Shown: positions 1-8,855, numbered from the stretch's first letter. The stretch is 59,208 bases of DNA from Thioalkalivibrio sp. XN8 (GCF_011058255.1 NZ_JAALFH010000061.1:1-59208), one strand, 5' to 3'. Notes: a model not told the origin generated them from the sequence alone. Numbers and translations are program-made.

Positions 1-2553
1 GCCCGGCGGCGGCTGGCCGAGGGCGACAACTCGCTGCCCGAGCCGGCCGAGGCCTCGTCGCTGGCCATGCTGGCGCGGCAGGTCAACACGCCGCCGGTCT
101 ACCTGCTGGGCGGGGCTGCCGCCATCTCGGTGGCGACCGGCGGCCTGGTCGACGCGCTTGCCATCGCCGTGGTGGTGGCCGCCAACACGCTCACCGGGTT
201 TCTGACCGAGCAGGCCAGCGAACGCACCATCCGCTCGCTGGCGCTCGGCGCCCCGCTGGCGGCGCGCGTGCGCCGGGGCGGCCGGACGGTCGAGATCCCG
301 CTGGTGGAGATCGTCCCCGGCGACCTGCTGCTGCTGGCTCCGGGCGACTACGTGCCAGCCGACGCGCGGCTGCTCGAGTCCGACCGGCTCTACCTGGACG
401 AGGCAGCGCTGACCGGCGAAAGCCTGCCCTGCCTCAAGGACGCCGCAGTCACGCTGGCGGCCGACACGCCGCTGGCCGCGCGGCGCAACCGCGTCTACCG
501 GGGCACGGTGGTGACCGGCGGTTCGGGCCTGGCCGTCGTGTGCGAGACCGGCCTGGCCACCGAGCTCGGCCGCATCCAGTCCGCCACTGAGCAGGCCAGC
601 GCCCCGACCACGCCGCTGGAACGCCAGCTCGAGCACCTTTCCTACCAGCTGACCCTGCTGAGCGGCGCGGCCTGCGCCGGGGTGTTCGGGGTGGGCGCGC
701 TGCGCCGCCTGCCCGCGCTGGAACTGCTGCGCTCGACCATTTCGCTGGGCGTAGCGGCCGTGCCCGAGGGCTTGCCGGCAGTGGCCACCTCGACGCTCGC
801 CATGGGCATCCGGCGCATGGGCCGCCAGCACACCAGCATCCGCCAGATGAACGCGGTCGAGACCCTGGGCGCCATCCAGGTGCTGTGCCTGGACAAGACC
901 GGGACGCTGACCCAGAACCGGATGCGGATGGCGGCCGTGGCCACCAGCGGCGCCGCGGCCGGGCCCGCGCTCGAGCGCCCGCTCGCCGAGTTGCCCGCGG
1001 GGGCGTTCAAGCGCCTGCTGGAGGCCATCGTGCTGTGCAGCGAGGCGGAGTCCGCCGACGGCTCGGGCTGGACCGGCTCGCCGACGGAGGTCGCGATGGT
1101 GCAGCTCGCCGAGGCGGAAGGCGTGGACGCCCGCCGGCTGCGCGCGGCCCGGCCGCGCCGCGCCCTGAACCACCGGTCCGACGCGCAGCGCTTCATGGTG
1201 TCGGTCCACGGCCGCAGCCGCGGCCGGCCGGTCGCGTACGTCAAGGGCAGTCCGGCGGAAGTGCTCGCGCTGTGCTCGCACGAGTTGCGGGGCGGCCGGC
1301 GCATGAAGCTGGACGCCGCCCGCCGCGCCCGGCTGCTGGCGGCGAACGATGCATGGGCCGGGCTGGCGCTGCGGGTGCTGGGCGTGGCCGACGGCCCGGC
1401 GCCTGCCAACGGCCAGGCGCTGCAGGGGCTCACCTGGCTGGGGCTGGTCGGGCTCGAGGACCCGCTGCGCCCGGGCAGCGCGCGCCTGGTGCGCGAGCTG
1501 CAGGACGCCGGGATCCGCCCGGTCATGATCACCGGCGACCAGGCCGCCACGGCCGAGGCCGTGGCCCGGCGCCTCGGGCTGGCGCGCGGCCGGCCGCTGC
1601 GCGTGCTGGAAGCGGCGCGCATCGGCGACATGGAGCCCGGCGTGCTGGCGGGCCTGGCGCACAACACCGACGTGTTCGCGCGGGTCACGCCGGCGGACAA
1701 GCTGCGCATCGTCACCGCCCTGCAGCGCGACGGCCGGGTGGTGGCCATGACCGGCGACGGCCTCAACGACGGTCCCGCCCTGAAGGCCTCGGACGTCGGC
1801 ATCGCCATGGGCGAGGCGGGCCAGGACGTGGCCCGGCGCGTGGCCGACGTGGTGGTCGAGGACAACCGGCTGGAGACGCTGATCGACGCGGTGGCACAGG
1901 GCCGCACCACCTACGGCAACATCCGCAAGTCGATCCACTACCTGCTGTCCACCAACCTGAGCGAGATCGGGCTGATGCTCGGCGCGCTGGCGCTCGGGCT
2001 GCCGTCGCCGCTGTCCCCGCTGCAGCTGCTGTGGATCAATCTCGCCACCGACGTCGCCCCGGCCATCGCCCTGGGCCTCGACCCGCCGGAGCCGGACGTG
2101 ATGGCGCAGCCGCCCCGCGACCCGGCGGCGCCGATGATCGGGCGGGCCGACCTGTGGCGGATTACGCGCGAGGGCGTCGTGATCACGGCCGGGGCGCTGG
2201 CCGCCTACCTGGCGGCGCGGCTGGTCCACGGGCCGGGCGCGCGCGCCGGCAGCGTGGCCTTCACCACCCTGACCAGCGCCCAGCTGCTGCACGCGCTGAA
2301 CTGCCGCTCGGAGCACTTCGGCTGCAGCGGCCTGCACCGGCTGCAGCCGAACCGGCTCCTGGCGCTGTCGGTCGGCGGCGCGCTCGGCCTGCAGGCGGCC
2401 GCGCTGCTGCTTCCGCCCGCCCGCCGGCTGCTCGGCACCGTGCTGCCGCTGCCGGTGGATCTCGCGCTCATCGCGGCCGGCAGCCTGCTGCCCCTGCTCG
2501 TCAACGACCGCCTGAAAATGCCGGCGGCTCCGCCCGCGGAGGTGTCCCCATGA
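1..2553 (+). CDS. P-type cation-transporting ATPase (5' partial)
   Basis: ATP-driven cation pump of the inner membrane, P2-like (Ca2+/Mg2+/Na+-type). The frame is open to the left window edge, so the N-terminus is missing; the first ATG at 67 is internal. Visible in order: a membrane pair with VPEGLPA in the ion-site helix, TGES in the actuator domain (about nt 412), the phosphorylation motif DKTGTLT (Asp at nt 892-894), the hinge motif TGDGLNDGPALK (about nt 1750), and C-terminal membrane helices. The stop overlaps the start of the MetK-like gene (ATGA), so the two are probably translationally coupled. The ion cannot be assigned from sequence alone. Confidence 0.93.
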   Translation, partial: ARRRLAEGDNSLPEPAEASSLAMLARQVNTPPVYLLGGAAAISVATGGLVDALAIAVVVAANTLTGFLTEQASERTIRSLALGAPLAARVRRGGRTVEIPLVEIVPGDLLLLAPGDYVPADARLLESDRLYLDEAALTGESLPCLKDAAVTLAADTPLAARRNRVYRGTVVTGGSGLAVVCETGLATELGRIQSATEQASAPTTPLERQLEHLSYQLTLLSGAACAGVFGVGALRRLPALELLRSTISLGVAAVPEGLPAVATSTLAMGIRRMGRQHTSIRQMNAVETLGAIQVLCLDKTGTLTQNRMRMAAVATSGAAAGPALERPLAELPAGAFKRLLEAIVLCSEAESADGSGWTGSPTEVAMVQLAEAEGVDARRLRAARPRRALNHRSDAQRFMVSVHGRSRGRPVAYVKGSPAEVLALCSHELRGGRRMKLDAARRARLLAANDAWAGLALRVLGVADGPAPANGQALQGLTWLGLVGLEDPLRPGSARLVRELQDAGIRPVMITGDQAATAEAVARRLGLARGRPLRVLEAARIGDMEPGVLAGLAHNTDVFARVTPADKLRIVTALQRDGRVVAMTGDGLNDGPALKASDVGIAMGEAGQDVARRVADVVVEDNRLETLIDAVAQGRTTYGNIRKSIHYLLSTNLSEIGLMLGALALGLPSPLSPLQLLWINLATDVAPAIALGLDPPEPDVMAQPPRDPAAPMIGRADLWRITREGVVITAGALAAYLAARLVHGPGARAGSVAFTTLTSAQLLHALNCRSEHFGCSGLHRLQPNRLLALSVGGALGLQAAALLLPPARRLLGTVLPLPVDLALIAAGSLLPLLVNDRLKMPAAPPAEVSP

Positions 2554-3752
2554 AAACCAACCGCCACGTCTTCGTCTCCGACTCGGTCACTCGCGGCCAT
2601 CCCGACAAGCTGTGCGACCAGGTCAGCGACGCCATCGTCGACCGCTACCTGGCGCGCGACCCGGCGGCGCGCGTCACCGCCGAGTGCGCCGTGGCCAGCG
2701 GCATCGTGTTCCTCGCCGCGCGCACCCGCAGCGAGGCGACGGTCGACCTGTCGGCGGTCGCGCGCGAGACCATCGACGCGGTCGGTTACCGCCCCGGCGA
2801 ATTCGACGGGCGGCAGTGCACGCTGATGACCACCGTGGTCGGGGCGGCGGACGAACGCATTCCGGTCGGGGCCGACGGCACGGCGCCGGAGGACCTGGCC
2901 GAGCGCATGGTCGCGCGCGAGCAGGTCACCGCCGCCGGCTTCGCCTGCCGCCAGACGGAGACGCTGATGCCGCTGCCGATCGTGCTGGCGCACGAGCTGG
3001 CGCGGGGCCTGGACGAGGCGCGCGCGGCCGGGTTGCTGCCGTGGCTGTCGCCGGACTGCAAGACCCAGGTGGCGGTCGAGTTCGAGGGCCGCGCGCCGCG
3101 GCGCGTGGTGGCGGTCGCCCTCACGCTGACCGGCGACCAGGAGACAGCACCGCCGCCGGCAGCCGCCCGGGCGCTGGTGCTGGAAACCGTCGTCGAGCCG
3201 GTGCTGGCAGCGAGGCCGGGGCTCTCGGACGGCAAGACCCGGCTGCTGGTCCAGCCGCTCACCGGGCTGTCGCCCGGCGGGCCCGCGCTGCACGCCGGCC
3301 TGACCGGGCGCAAGACGGCCGTGGACAGCTACGGCGAGTACGGCCACCATGGCGGGGCGGCGCTGTCGGGCAAGGACCCCTTCCGCATCGACCGGCTCGG
3401 CGCCTACGCGGCGCGCTACCTCGCGGCGAACATCGTCGCGGCGGGCCTGGCGGAGGAATGCGAGGTGCAGGTCAGCTACGGCATCGGCGAGGCCGCGCCG
3501 CTGAGCCTGTTCGTCCAGACCTTCGGCACCGGCCGGCTCGACGACCAGGCCATCGCGGCGGCCGGGCGCGAGTTCCTCGACCTGCGCCCCGGCGCCCTGC
3601 TGCGGACCCTGCGCCTGCCCGCGACGCAGCGCGGCGAGTTGCTGCAACAGCTCGCCGTCTACGGCCACATGGGCCGGGCCGACCTGGGCGCGCCGTGGGA
3701 GGACACCACGCGGGCGGTTGAACTGGAGGACCTGGCGGAGACGCTCACATGA
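2550..3752 (+). CDS. metK: Divergent S-adenosylmethionine synthetase (MetK-like)
   Basis: Predicted methionine adenosyltransferase (ATP + Met to SAM), 400 aa, close to normal MetK length. Recognisable are GHPDK near the N-terminus, LTGRK, HGG-x-ALSGKDP (canonical is HGGGAFSGKDP), AARYLAANIVAAGLA, and QVSYGIGEAAP near the C-terminus. The canonical catalytic-loop motif GAGDQG is not present; the region reads GADGTAPEDLAERM. It is therefore a divergent relative, either an accessory isoenzyme or an altered enzyme. Its ATG overlaps the ATPase stop and its TGA overlaps the EcsC start, which indicates a three-gene operon. Activity is inferred. Confidence 0.85.
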   Translation: MKTNRHVFVSDSVTRGHPDKLCDQVSDAIVDRYLARDPAARVTAECAVASGIVFLAARTRSEATVDLSAVARETIDAVGYRPGEFDGRQCTLMTTVVGAADERIPVGADGTAPEDLAERMVAREQVTAAGFACRQTETLMPLPIVLAHELARGLDEARAAGLLPWLSPDCKTQVAVEFEGRAPRRVVAVALTLTGDQETAPPPAAARALVLETVVEPVLAARPGLSDGKTRLLVQPLTGLSPGGPALHAGLTGRKTAVDSYGEYGHHGGAALSGKDPFRIDRLGAYAARYLAANIVAAGLAEECEVQVSYGIGEAAPLSLFVQTFGTGRLDDQAIAAAGREFLDLRPGALLRTLRLPATQRGELLQQLAVYGHMGRADLGAPWEDTTRAVELEDLAETLT

Positions 3753-4606
3753 ACACTCAACCCGTGCGCAAGATGCAGGCCGCCGACGTGGACAGCCTCC
3801 GGTTGGCCGTGCGCTACCTGGAGCACCCGAGCCTCGCGGCCCGCCTGACCAGCTTCATCGGCGCCCCGATCGAGGAAGGCTTCCGGCTCCTGCCGGCGCC
3901 GATGTACGAGCGGGTGCACGACACGGCCGTGGCGGTGGTGAAGCAGGCGCTCAACGTCGCCGTGGCCTCCATGCCCGGCCGCGCCCGTCCGGGCCCGTCC
4001 CGCGACGGGCTGCATCGTTACCTCGGCATGGGCACCGGCGCGGTGGGCGGCTTCTTCGGCCTGCCGGGCACGCTCGTGGAGCTGCCGTTCACCACCACCC
4101 TGATGCTGCGCTCGATCGCGGACATCGCGCGGGCGGAGGGCGAGGACTTCACCGACCCCTTGGCGCGGCTGGCCTGCGTGGAAGTGTTCGCCTACGGCGG
4201 CCGCCCGCGGGACGACGACGCCGCGGAGACCGGCTATTACGGCCTGCGCCTCGCCCTGGCCCTGCACTTCTCGACCGTCAGCGCGCGGCTGGTGCAGCGC
4301 GGGCTGGTGGAGCCGTCGCTGCCGGCCGTGGTGGCGATGGTGCGCGGGATCGCCGCGCGGTTCGGCGTGGCCATCGGCGACAAGCTCGCCTTCCAGCTGG
4401 TGCCGGTGTTCGGCGCCGCTACCGGGGCCATCGCCAATGCCGTGTTCATGGACCATTTCCAGGACATGGCCCGCGGCCACTTCACGGTGCGGCGGCTGGA
4501 GCGGGCCTACGGCCAGCCGCAGGTGCGCCGCGCCTACGAGAAGCTGCGGCTGGAGGACTTCCGGGAGCGGGAGGCCCGCCGGGCGGCGGTGCAGGCGAGC
4601 GCCTAG
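3749..4606 (+). CDS. EcsC family protein
   Basis: 285 aa, similar to the EcsC family, whose members accompany ABC transporters in Firmicutes but are of unknown biochemical role in proteobacteria. The Gly-rich segment GMGTGAVGGFFGLPG (about residues 91-105), followed by a hydrophobic stretch and ADIARAEGEDF, fits the family. A second hydrophobic region lies near residues 205-230. The start overlaps the MetK-like stop (ATGA) with GGAG upstream. It converges with and overlaps by 4 bp the PIN toxin gene. Function is not known. Confidence 0.85.
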   Translation: MNTQPVRKMQAADVDSLRLAVRYLEHPSLAARLTSFIGAPIEEGFRLLPAPMYERVHDTAVAVVKQALNVAVASMPGRARPGPSRDGLHRYLGMGTGAVGGFFGLPGTLVELPFTTTLMLRSIADIARAEGEDFTDPLARLACVEVFAYGGRPRDDDAAETGYYGLRLALALHFSTVSARLVQRGLVEPSLPAVVAMVRGIAARFGVAIGDKLAFQLVPVFGAATGAIANAVFMDHFQDMARGHFTVRRLERAYGQPQVRRAYEKLRLEDFREREARRAAVQASA

Positions 4607-5079
4607 GTGGCGTACATCGCCGGCAGTTCGGAGACCCGGCCGCTGGCGACCAGGAAGGGATTCACGGCGCGGACGCTGCCGTAGTGGCGACCGTGCTGGA
4701 AGTCCTCCGAGATAATTTCGGCCAGGCCGTTCACCTCGGCGCAGGCCCACAGGTGCGCGTCGAACCACTGCAGCCCGTACGTCGCTGCGCCGCGAATAGC
4801 TGTCCGCAGCATCTCCACGTTTGGGTACAGGACGGGAAACTCGGCCAGTAGTGCCTCTGCCTCGAGCAGCGCATCGCTTCGCTCGAGCAAGGGGGCGCCG
4901 TTGAGACCCGCCTGGGGACGCGTCACGGCAGCGACGAACTCGAGGACGGACTGGTGCGCAACGAACAACCGGTCCGCGCGGAGTCCGTCACGCAGCACGT
5001 CGATCGCGACCTGTTGCTTCAGCGCGTCTCGCGGGTCCACCCGGTAAACCAGGACGTTGGTGTCAACCAGGCTTGCCAC
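4603..5079 (-). CDS. PIN-domain toxin (VapC-like ribonuclease)
   Basis: 158 aa PIN domain starting VDTNVLVYRVD with the first catalytic Asp. A conserved Glu follows in the SVLEFVAAV segment, and acidic residues occur in the C-terminal WFDAHLWACAE and SEDFQHG segments. Such proteins are Mg2+-dependent endoribonucleases acting on tRNA or rRNA. The GTG start at 5077-5079 overlaps the end of the AbrB-type antitoxin gene, the usual antitoxin-first arrangement. Target RNA is unknown. Confidence 0.88.
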   Translation of the reverse strand: MASLVDTNVLVYRVDPRDALKQQVAIDVLRDGLRADRLFVAHQSVLEFVAAVTRPQAGLNGAPLLERSDALLEAEALLAEFPVLYPNVEMLRTAIRGAATYGLQWFDAHLWACAEVNGLAEIISEDFQHGRHYGSVRAVNPFLVASGRVSELPAMYAT

Positions 5080-5356
5080 GGGTATAGAGCTCTGCGCGGG
5101 TCCAGCCGCGGTCGGCCGGCGGATTGGCAGGAAGGTTCATGCGCGCCTGCCGTTGCCGCTGGCGCTCGTTAGCCTCGTCGAACAGGCGCAGGCGCTCGGC
5201 CACACCTAGCGTCGCTGCATTCGGGCGGCTGGCCGTGACGACCCGCAGCCCCTCCGCCGTGGCAACGAAATCGATCTCGTCGCCGGGCTTGATGGAGAAC
5301 TGCTCGGCGATGCGCTTCGGGATGGTGACCTGGAGCTTCGAGGTGACCTTGGACAT
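5063..5356 (-). CDS. AbrB/SpoVT-type antitoxin of the PIN pair
   Basis: 97 aa. The N-terminus KVTSKLQVTIPKRIAEQF-SIKPGDEIDFV is a classic swapped-hairpin AbrB/MazE DNA-binding fold. The C-terminal half is likely the toxin-neutralising tail. ATG at 5354-5356 with TAAGG four bases upstream. The gene overlaps the toxin gene by 17 bp. A near-consensus promoter ends almost at the start codon, and an inverted repeat inside it is a natural autorepressor site. Confidence 0.9.
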   Translation of the reverse strand: MSKVTSKLQVTIPKRIAEQFSIKPGDEIDFVATAEGLRVVTASRPNAATLGVAERLRLFDEANERQRQRQARMNLPANPPADRGWTRAELYTRGKPG

Positions 5357-5363
5357 ACGCCTT

Positions 5364-5391
5364 ACTTTAGCAAGGACGCTTTCCTTGTCAA
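5364..5391 (-). promoter_or_regulatory. Promoter with inverted repeat for the AbrB/PIN operon
   Basis: On the minus strand TTGACA (5386-5391) and TAAAGT (5364-5369) are 16 bp apart. The predicted transcription start falls at about 5357, only a base or two before the ATG, so the mRNA may have almost no leader. The spacer holds AAGGA-N5-TCCTT, a likely AbrB-type operator. Inferred from sequence only. Confidence 0.55.
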
Positions 5392-5392
5392 T

Positions 5393-7132
5393 TCATCCGG
5401 CTTCGTAGGGCGGGTACTCCGGCTCCCAGCGGGCGGCGTCGAGCCGGGCCTGGATGGCGGCCTCATCCAGTGGGGACTGTCCCGGGGACTGTCCCCGGGA
5501 CAGTCCCTCCTCCACCGCGGCGCGCATCACCGCGGCGGCGACCTGGCGGGTGGTGTCGCGCAGCCTGGCGATGCGGGGATACAGCCGGCTCTCGCCCAGC
5601 GACTCCTGGCGCACCACCTCGGCCAGCGTCCGGGCCGCAGCGGCGATCATGCCTTCGGAGACGGCCCGCGCCTCGCTCAGCAGCGCGCCCAGCCCGAGGC
5701 CGGGGAAGATGAACACGTTGTTGCCCTGGCCGATGGCGTGCCGGCGCCCGTCCAGCACCACGTCCGCGAACGGGCTGCCGGTGGCGACCAGCGCCCGGCC
5801 GTCGGTCCAGCGCAGCACTTCTTCCGGGCGGGCCTCGGCGTAATCGGTCGGATTGGAGAGCGGCATGATGATCGGCCGCGCGGCGTTCTGCGCCATCGCC
5901 CGCACCACCGGCTCGGTGAAGGCGCCGGGCTGGCCGGCCACGCCCACCAGGATCGACGGCTTGAACTTCTCCACCACCTCCAGGAGCGACGCGCCCGACT
6001 GCTCGCCGAAGCCGCGCGCGGCCGCCACCTCGGCCGGCCAGGCCAGCTCGACCTTGTACTCGTCGCGGAAGGTGTCGCCGACCAGCAGGCCGCGGCTGTC
6101 GAGCACGGCCACCGGGTACTCGTCCCCGCCGGCGGCGCGGATCGCGCCGGCCAGCTGGCGGGTGATGCCGAGGCCCGCGGCGCCCGCGCCGAGCACCACC
6201 GCCCGCTGCGCGGCCACGTCCTCGCCGCCGCCCATCAGGCCGGTGAGCACGCCGGCGAGGCACACTGCGCCGGTGCCCTGGATGTCGTCGTTGAACGAGG
6301 GCAGCCGGTCGCGGTACCGGTCCAGCAGCCGCGAGGCGTTGTCCTTGCGGAAGTCCTCCCACTGCAGCAAAGCGCCGGGAAAGACCTCGCACACCGCCTC
6401 GACGAACTCCTCCACGAGCGCGTCGTAGGCGTCGCCGCGCAGCCGGCGGGCCGGCCAGCCGAGGTAGATCTCGTCCTCCAGCAGCGAGGCGCTGTCGGTG
6501 CCGACGTCCAGGCTGACGGGGAGCGTGTAGACGGGATGGATGGCGGCGGCGGCGCAATACAGCGCCAGCTTGCCGATGGCGATGGCCATGCCGCCGGCGC
6601 CCTGGTCGCCGATGCCGAGGATCGACTCGTTGTCGGTGGCGACGATGAGCTTCACCGGCCGCCCCTGGGTCGCGTTGCGCAGCACCTCGGCCACGCGGCC
6701 GCGATGATCGGGCGTGATCCAGACGCCGCGGGCGCGCCGGAAGACGTGGCTGAACTCGCGCGTGGCCTTGCCGACGGTCGGCGTGTAGATCACCGGCATG
6801 AGCTGCTTCAGCTGGTCGCACAGCACGCGATAAAACAGCTGCTCGTTGCGGTCCTGCAGGGCCGACAGCTCGAGGTACTTGTCGAAGGGATCGCGCAGCC
6901 GGTCGAGGGTCATGTGCACCCGGCGCGCCTGCTGCGCCATGGTGTTGACCCGGCTGGGCAGCAGGCCATCGAGGCCGAGCAGCACCCGCTCCTGCGGGCT
7001 GAAGCCCGAGCCCTTGTTCAGGAGCGGGTCGCGATAGAGCTCGGCGCCGCGCGCCTTGACCTGCAGCGGCACGTCGGCCCGCGGCGCCTGCAGCGGCAGG
7101 TCGCCGGAAGAAATCCAGTTGAGCTTGGTCAT
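5393..7132 (-). CDS. maeA: NAD-dependent malic enzyme
   Basis: 579 aa; oxidative decarboxylation of malate to pyruvate with NAD(P). Family signatures are YTPTVG (about residue 118), the NAD-site region LGIGDQGAGGMAIAIGK, SFNDDIQGTGAV (metal/substrate loop), and a second Rossmann motif VLGAGAAGLGI. Length matches large bacterial malic enzymes. ATG at 7130-7132. Near the C-terminus the reading frame runs through a GGGGACTGTCCC repeat cluster (5472-5507), adding the peptide SRGQSPGQSPL. Transcribed away from the dodecin gene. Confidence 0.95.
   Translation of the reverse strand: MTKLNWISSGDLPLQAPRADVPLQVKARGAELYRDPLLNKGSGFSPQERVLLGLDGLLPSRVNTMAQQARRVHMTLDRLRDPFDKYLELSALQDRNEQLFYRVLCDQLKQLMPVIYTPTVGKATREFSHVFRRARGVWITPDHRGRVAEVLRNATQGRPVKLIVATDNESILGIGDQGAGGMAIAIGKLALYCAAAAIHPVYTLPVSLDVGTDSASLLEDEIYLGWPARRLRGDAYDALVEEFVEAVCEVFPGALLQWEDFRKDNASRLLDRYRDRLPSFNDDIQGTGAVCLAGVLTGLMGGGEDVAAQRAVVLGAGAAGLGITRQLAGAIRAAGGDEYPVAVLDSRGLLVGDTFRDEYKVELAWPAEVAAARGFGEQSGASLLEVVEKFKPSILVGVAGQPGAFTEPVVRAMAQNAARPIIMPLSNPTDYAEARPEEVLRWTDGRALVATGSPFADVVLDGRRHAIGQGNNVFIFPGLGLGALLSEARAVSEGMIAAAARTLAEVVRQESLGESRLYPRIARLRDTTRQVAAAVMRAAVEEGLSRGQSPGQSPLDEAAIQARLDAARWEPEYPPYEAG
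5472..5507. repeat. Triple palindromic GGGGACTGTCCC repeat inside maeA
   Basis: Three adjacent units: GGGGACTGTCCC (5472-5483), GGGGACTGTCCCC (5484-5496) and the inverse GGGACAGTCCC (5497-5507). Each is itself an imperfect palindrome and together they could fold as a long hairpin. The block keeps the malic enzyme frame open. It looks like an in-frame insertion of a dispersed repeat. Confidence 0.8.
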
Positions 7133-7278
7133 GGCTTGCGCCTGCGCCGCCCGGGGCTCCGGATTATAGGGCCTGCCCGGGCCCGGTCGCCTCAGGAAAA
7201 ACCGGGACGCGCCGCCTATACTTTTCCTACATTCGCAACAGGGGCCAGGCCACGGCGGCCGCTCCGGGAGATCAACCC

Positions 7279-7482
7279 ATGTCAGTCGTGAAAGTCACCG
7301 AAATCGGCGCCGCCTCGCCAAAAAGCTTCGAGGACGCCATCCGGAAAGGGCTCGACCGCGCCAGCAAGACCCTGAAGAACGTCAAGAGCGCGTGGATCAA
7401 GGAACAGGAAGTCGTGGTGGAGGACGGCGCGGTGAAAGAATTCCGCGTCTTCATGAAAGTCACCTTCGTGCTCGAGGACTGA
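7279..7482 (+). CDS. Dodecin family flavin-binding protein
   Basis: 67 aa, the standard dodecin size and pattern: VVKVTEIGAASPKSFEDAI, helix with Lys/Asn-rich turn, then WIKEQEVVVEDG and a final beta strand VFMKVTFVLED. Dodecins form hollow 12-mers that store FMN/FAD or CoA. The Trp that stacks on the flavin is present (SAWIKEQ). GGGAGA lies upstream of ATG 7279. It is divergent from maeA and convergent with the peptidase lipoprotein gene 3 bp away. Confidence 0.93.
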   Translation: MSVVKVTEIGAASPKSFEDAIRKGLDRASKTLKNVKSAWIKEQEVVVEDGAVKEFRVFMKVTFVLED

Positions 7483-7485
7483 GCC

Positions 7486-8457
7486 TCAGGGCAGCCGGCA
7501 GGCAGCGCCCTCCGCCGTTCCGGCGGACAACCCCGCCAGCGTGTCTTCGGCCGCGGCCGCGATCGCGCCGCCGGGCGCGGCGGCCGTGAGCGCCCGTTGC
7601 GCGAGCACGCGCGCCGCGACCGGGCAGCCGTGGCCGGCGAGCAGGTCGGCCAGGTTGTTGAGGCCGGCGGCGTGGGCGGGTTCGAGCACGAGCAGCGCGA
7701 GGTAGCCATCGTAGGCGGTGGCGTAGTCCCCGGCCAGGTGGCTGGCCGTGGCGCGACCGAACAGCGCCACCGTGTCATCGGGCCAGGGCGCGAGCGCCGC
7801 GGCCCAGGCCAGCGCGGCCTCGGCATGGCGTCCCGTGGCTTCCAGGCCCGCCGCCGCCTCGAAGTACCGCTTCCGGTCCAGGGCGGCCGGCAGCTCGCCC
7901 GGCGGCAGCAGCACCAGCCCCCAGCGCTCCGCCAGTGCCCAGCTGCGCATGAACTCGCCGGCGGGTGTCATGAGGCGTTCCTCCGTGCCCGAGCGCAGGA
8001 TCACGGTTTCGGTCGCCGGATCGGCGCCGACCACCACCGCGTAGTGCCAGGCCGGCAGCGTGCGCAGGCGCAGGTTCTGCAGCACCAGCACCGGGCGCCC
8101 GGCCACCAGCTCGGCGAACAGCGCGTCGGCCTCGGGCGGCAGCTCGTAGGGCACCAGCCCGCGCCCGCGCGCCGCCGCTACCAGCTCCAGCTGCAGGCTG
8201 CCGCCCAGCCCCGGGGTATAGACCTCGGTGGCAAGCTGCTCCGGCTGCGCCGGCACCCCTGCGGCGCCGAGCACCGTGGCCAGCGCCGCCGGCCCGCAAT
8301 GCATGGTGTCGTCAGGGAAGAAGGGCGTGGCCGCCAGCTCCACCGGGGTCGTCCGGCCCTGCATCGACGGCGCCCCGGAGACGAGTTCGCGCTGGGAGGC
8401 GCACCCTCCCAGCACGAGCGACAGCAGGAGTGCGAGCGCGCGCGACCACCGGGTCAC
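7486..8457 (-). CDS. C39-like cysteine peptidase lipoprotein with TPR tail (PA2778-like)
   Basis: 323 aa. N-terminal lipobox LVLGGCAS points to a lipoprotein. Residues about 45-180 form a C39-like papain fold: HCGPAALATVL has the Cys and WHYAVVVGAD the His. The rest is TPR-like (RYFEAAAGLEATGRHAEAALAWAAAL and following). This matches the PA2778 family of Pseudomonas. GTG start at 8455-8457, 17 bp after the PA2779-like gene, so the pair is an operon. Substrate unknown. Confidence 0.86.
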   Translation of the reverse strand: MTRWSRALALLLSLVLGGCASQRELVSGAPSMQGRTTPVELAATPFFPDDTMHCGPAALATVLGAAGVPAQPEQLATEVYTPGLGGSLQLELVAAARGRGLVPYELPPEADALFAELVAGRPVLVLQNLRLRTLPAWHYAVVVGADPATETVILRSGTEERLMTPAGEFMRSWALAERWGLVLLPPGELPAALDRKRYFEAAAGLEATGRHAEAALAWAAALAPWPDDTVALFGRATASHLAGDYATAYDGYLALLVLEPAHAAGLNNLADLLAGHGCPVAARVLAQRALTAAAPGGAIAAAAEDTLAGLSAGTAEGAACRLP

Positions 8458-8474
8458 CGGCCCGGCCGCGTTGC

Positions 8475-8855
8475 TCAGATGCCGCTGAAGACGTCGATGA
8501 CGCCCACGATCTCGAGAATCAGGAGCACCACGAACACGATGCCCACCACTTCGAGCACGCCGGCGCCCGCCGGCAGCTCGGCCAGGCGCCCGTCGAGCCG
8601 CTGCAGTTCGGCGTCGGAGAGCGCCGCGATGCGGGCCTTGGCGTCCGCCGGATCGACCCCGAGGGCCACCAGCTGCGCCTGCACGGCTTCGCGATCCAGC
8701 GCGGCATGCACCCGCTCCACGGTCTCGGCGCGCTCGGCCGCCAGCATCACGGCCTGGGTGCCGACGATGGCGCCGTGGGCCGGCGCCACCAGCCCGGCAG
8801 CGCTGAAGGCGGTCACGGCGAGGATGGCCACGGCTTTGACGAAACTCTGCTTCAT
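8475..8855 (-). CDS. PA2779-like small membrane protein
   Basis: 126 aa from ATG 8853-8855, chosen because GGAG lies just upstream; a longer frame to 8969 has no such site. N-terminal signal-like helix (AVAILAVTAFSAAGLVAPAHG), a helical middle with AQLVALGVDPADAKARIAALSD, and a C-terminal membrane segment EVVGIVFVVLLILEIVGVIDV. This pattern and its position before a PA2778-like peptidase fit the PA2779 family, of unknown function. The protein may be the peptidase's partner or substrate. Confidence 0.84.
   Translation of the reverse strand: MKQSFVKAVAILAVTAFSAAGLVAPAHGAIVGTQAVMLAAERAETVERVHAALDREAVQAQLVALGVDPADAKARIAALSDAELQRLDGRLAELPAGAGVLEVVGIVFVVLLILEIVGVIDVFSGI

Noticed and set aside
642-1910. 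Long open frame antisense to the P-type ATPase
   Set aside because: Very high GC opens antisense frames; the composition is low-complexity Ser/Arg/Ala and the sense gene has all family motifs.
5738-7291. 517-codon open frame antisense to malic enzyme
   Set aside because: Mirror of a well-supported enzyme gene; no motif, His/Arg/Gly-rich translation.
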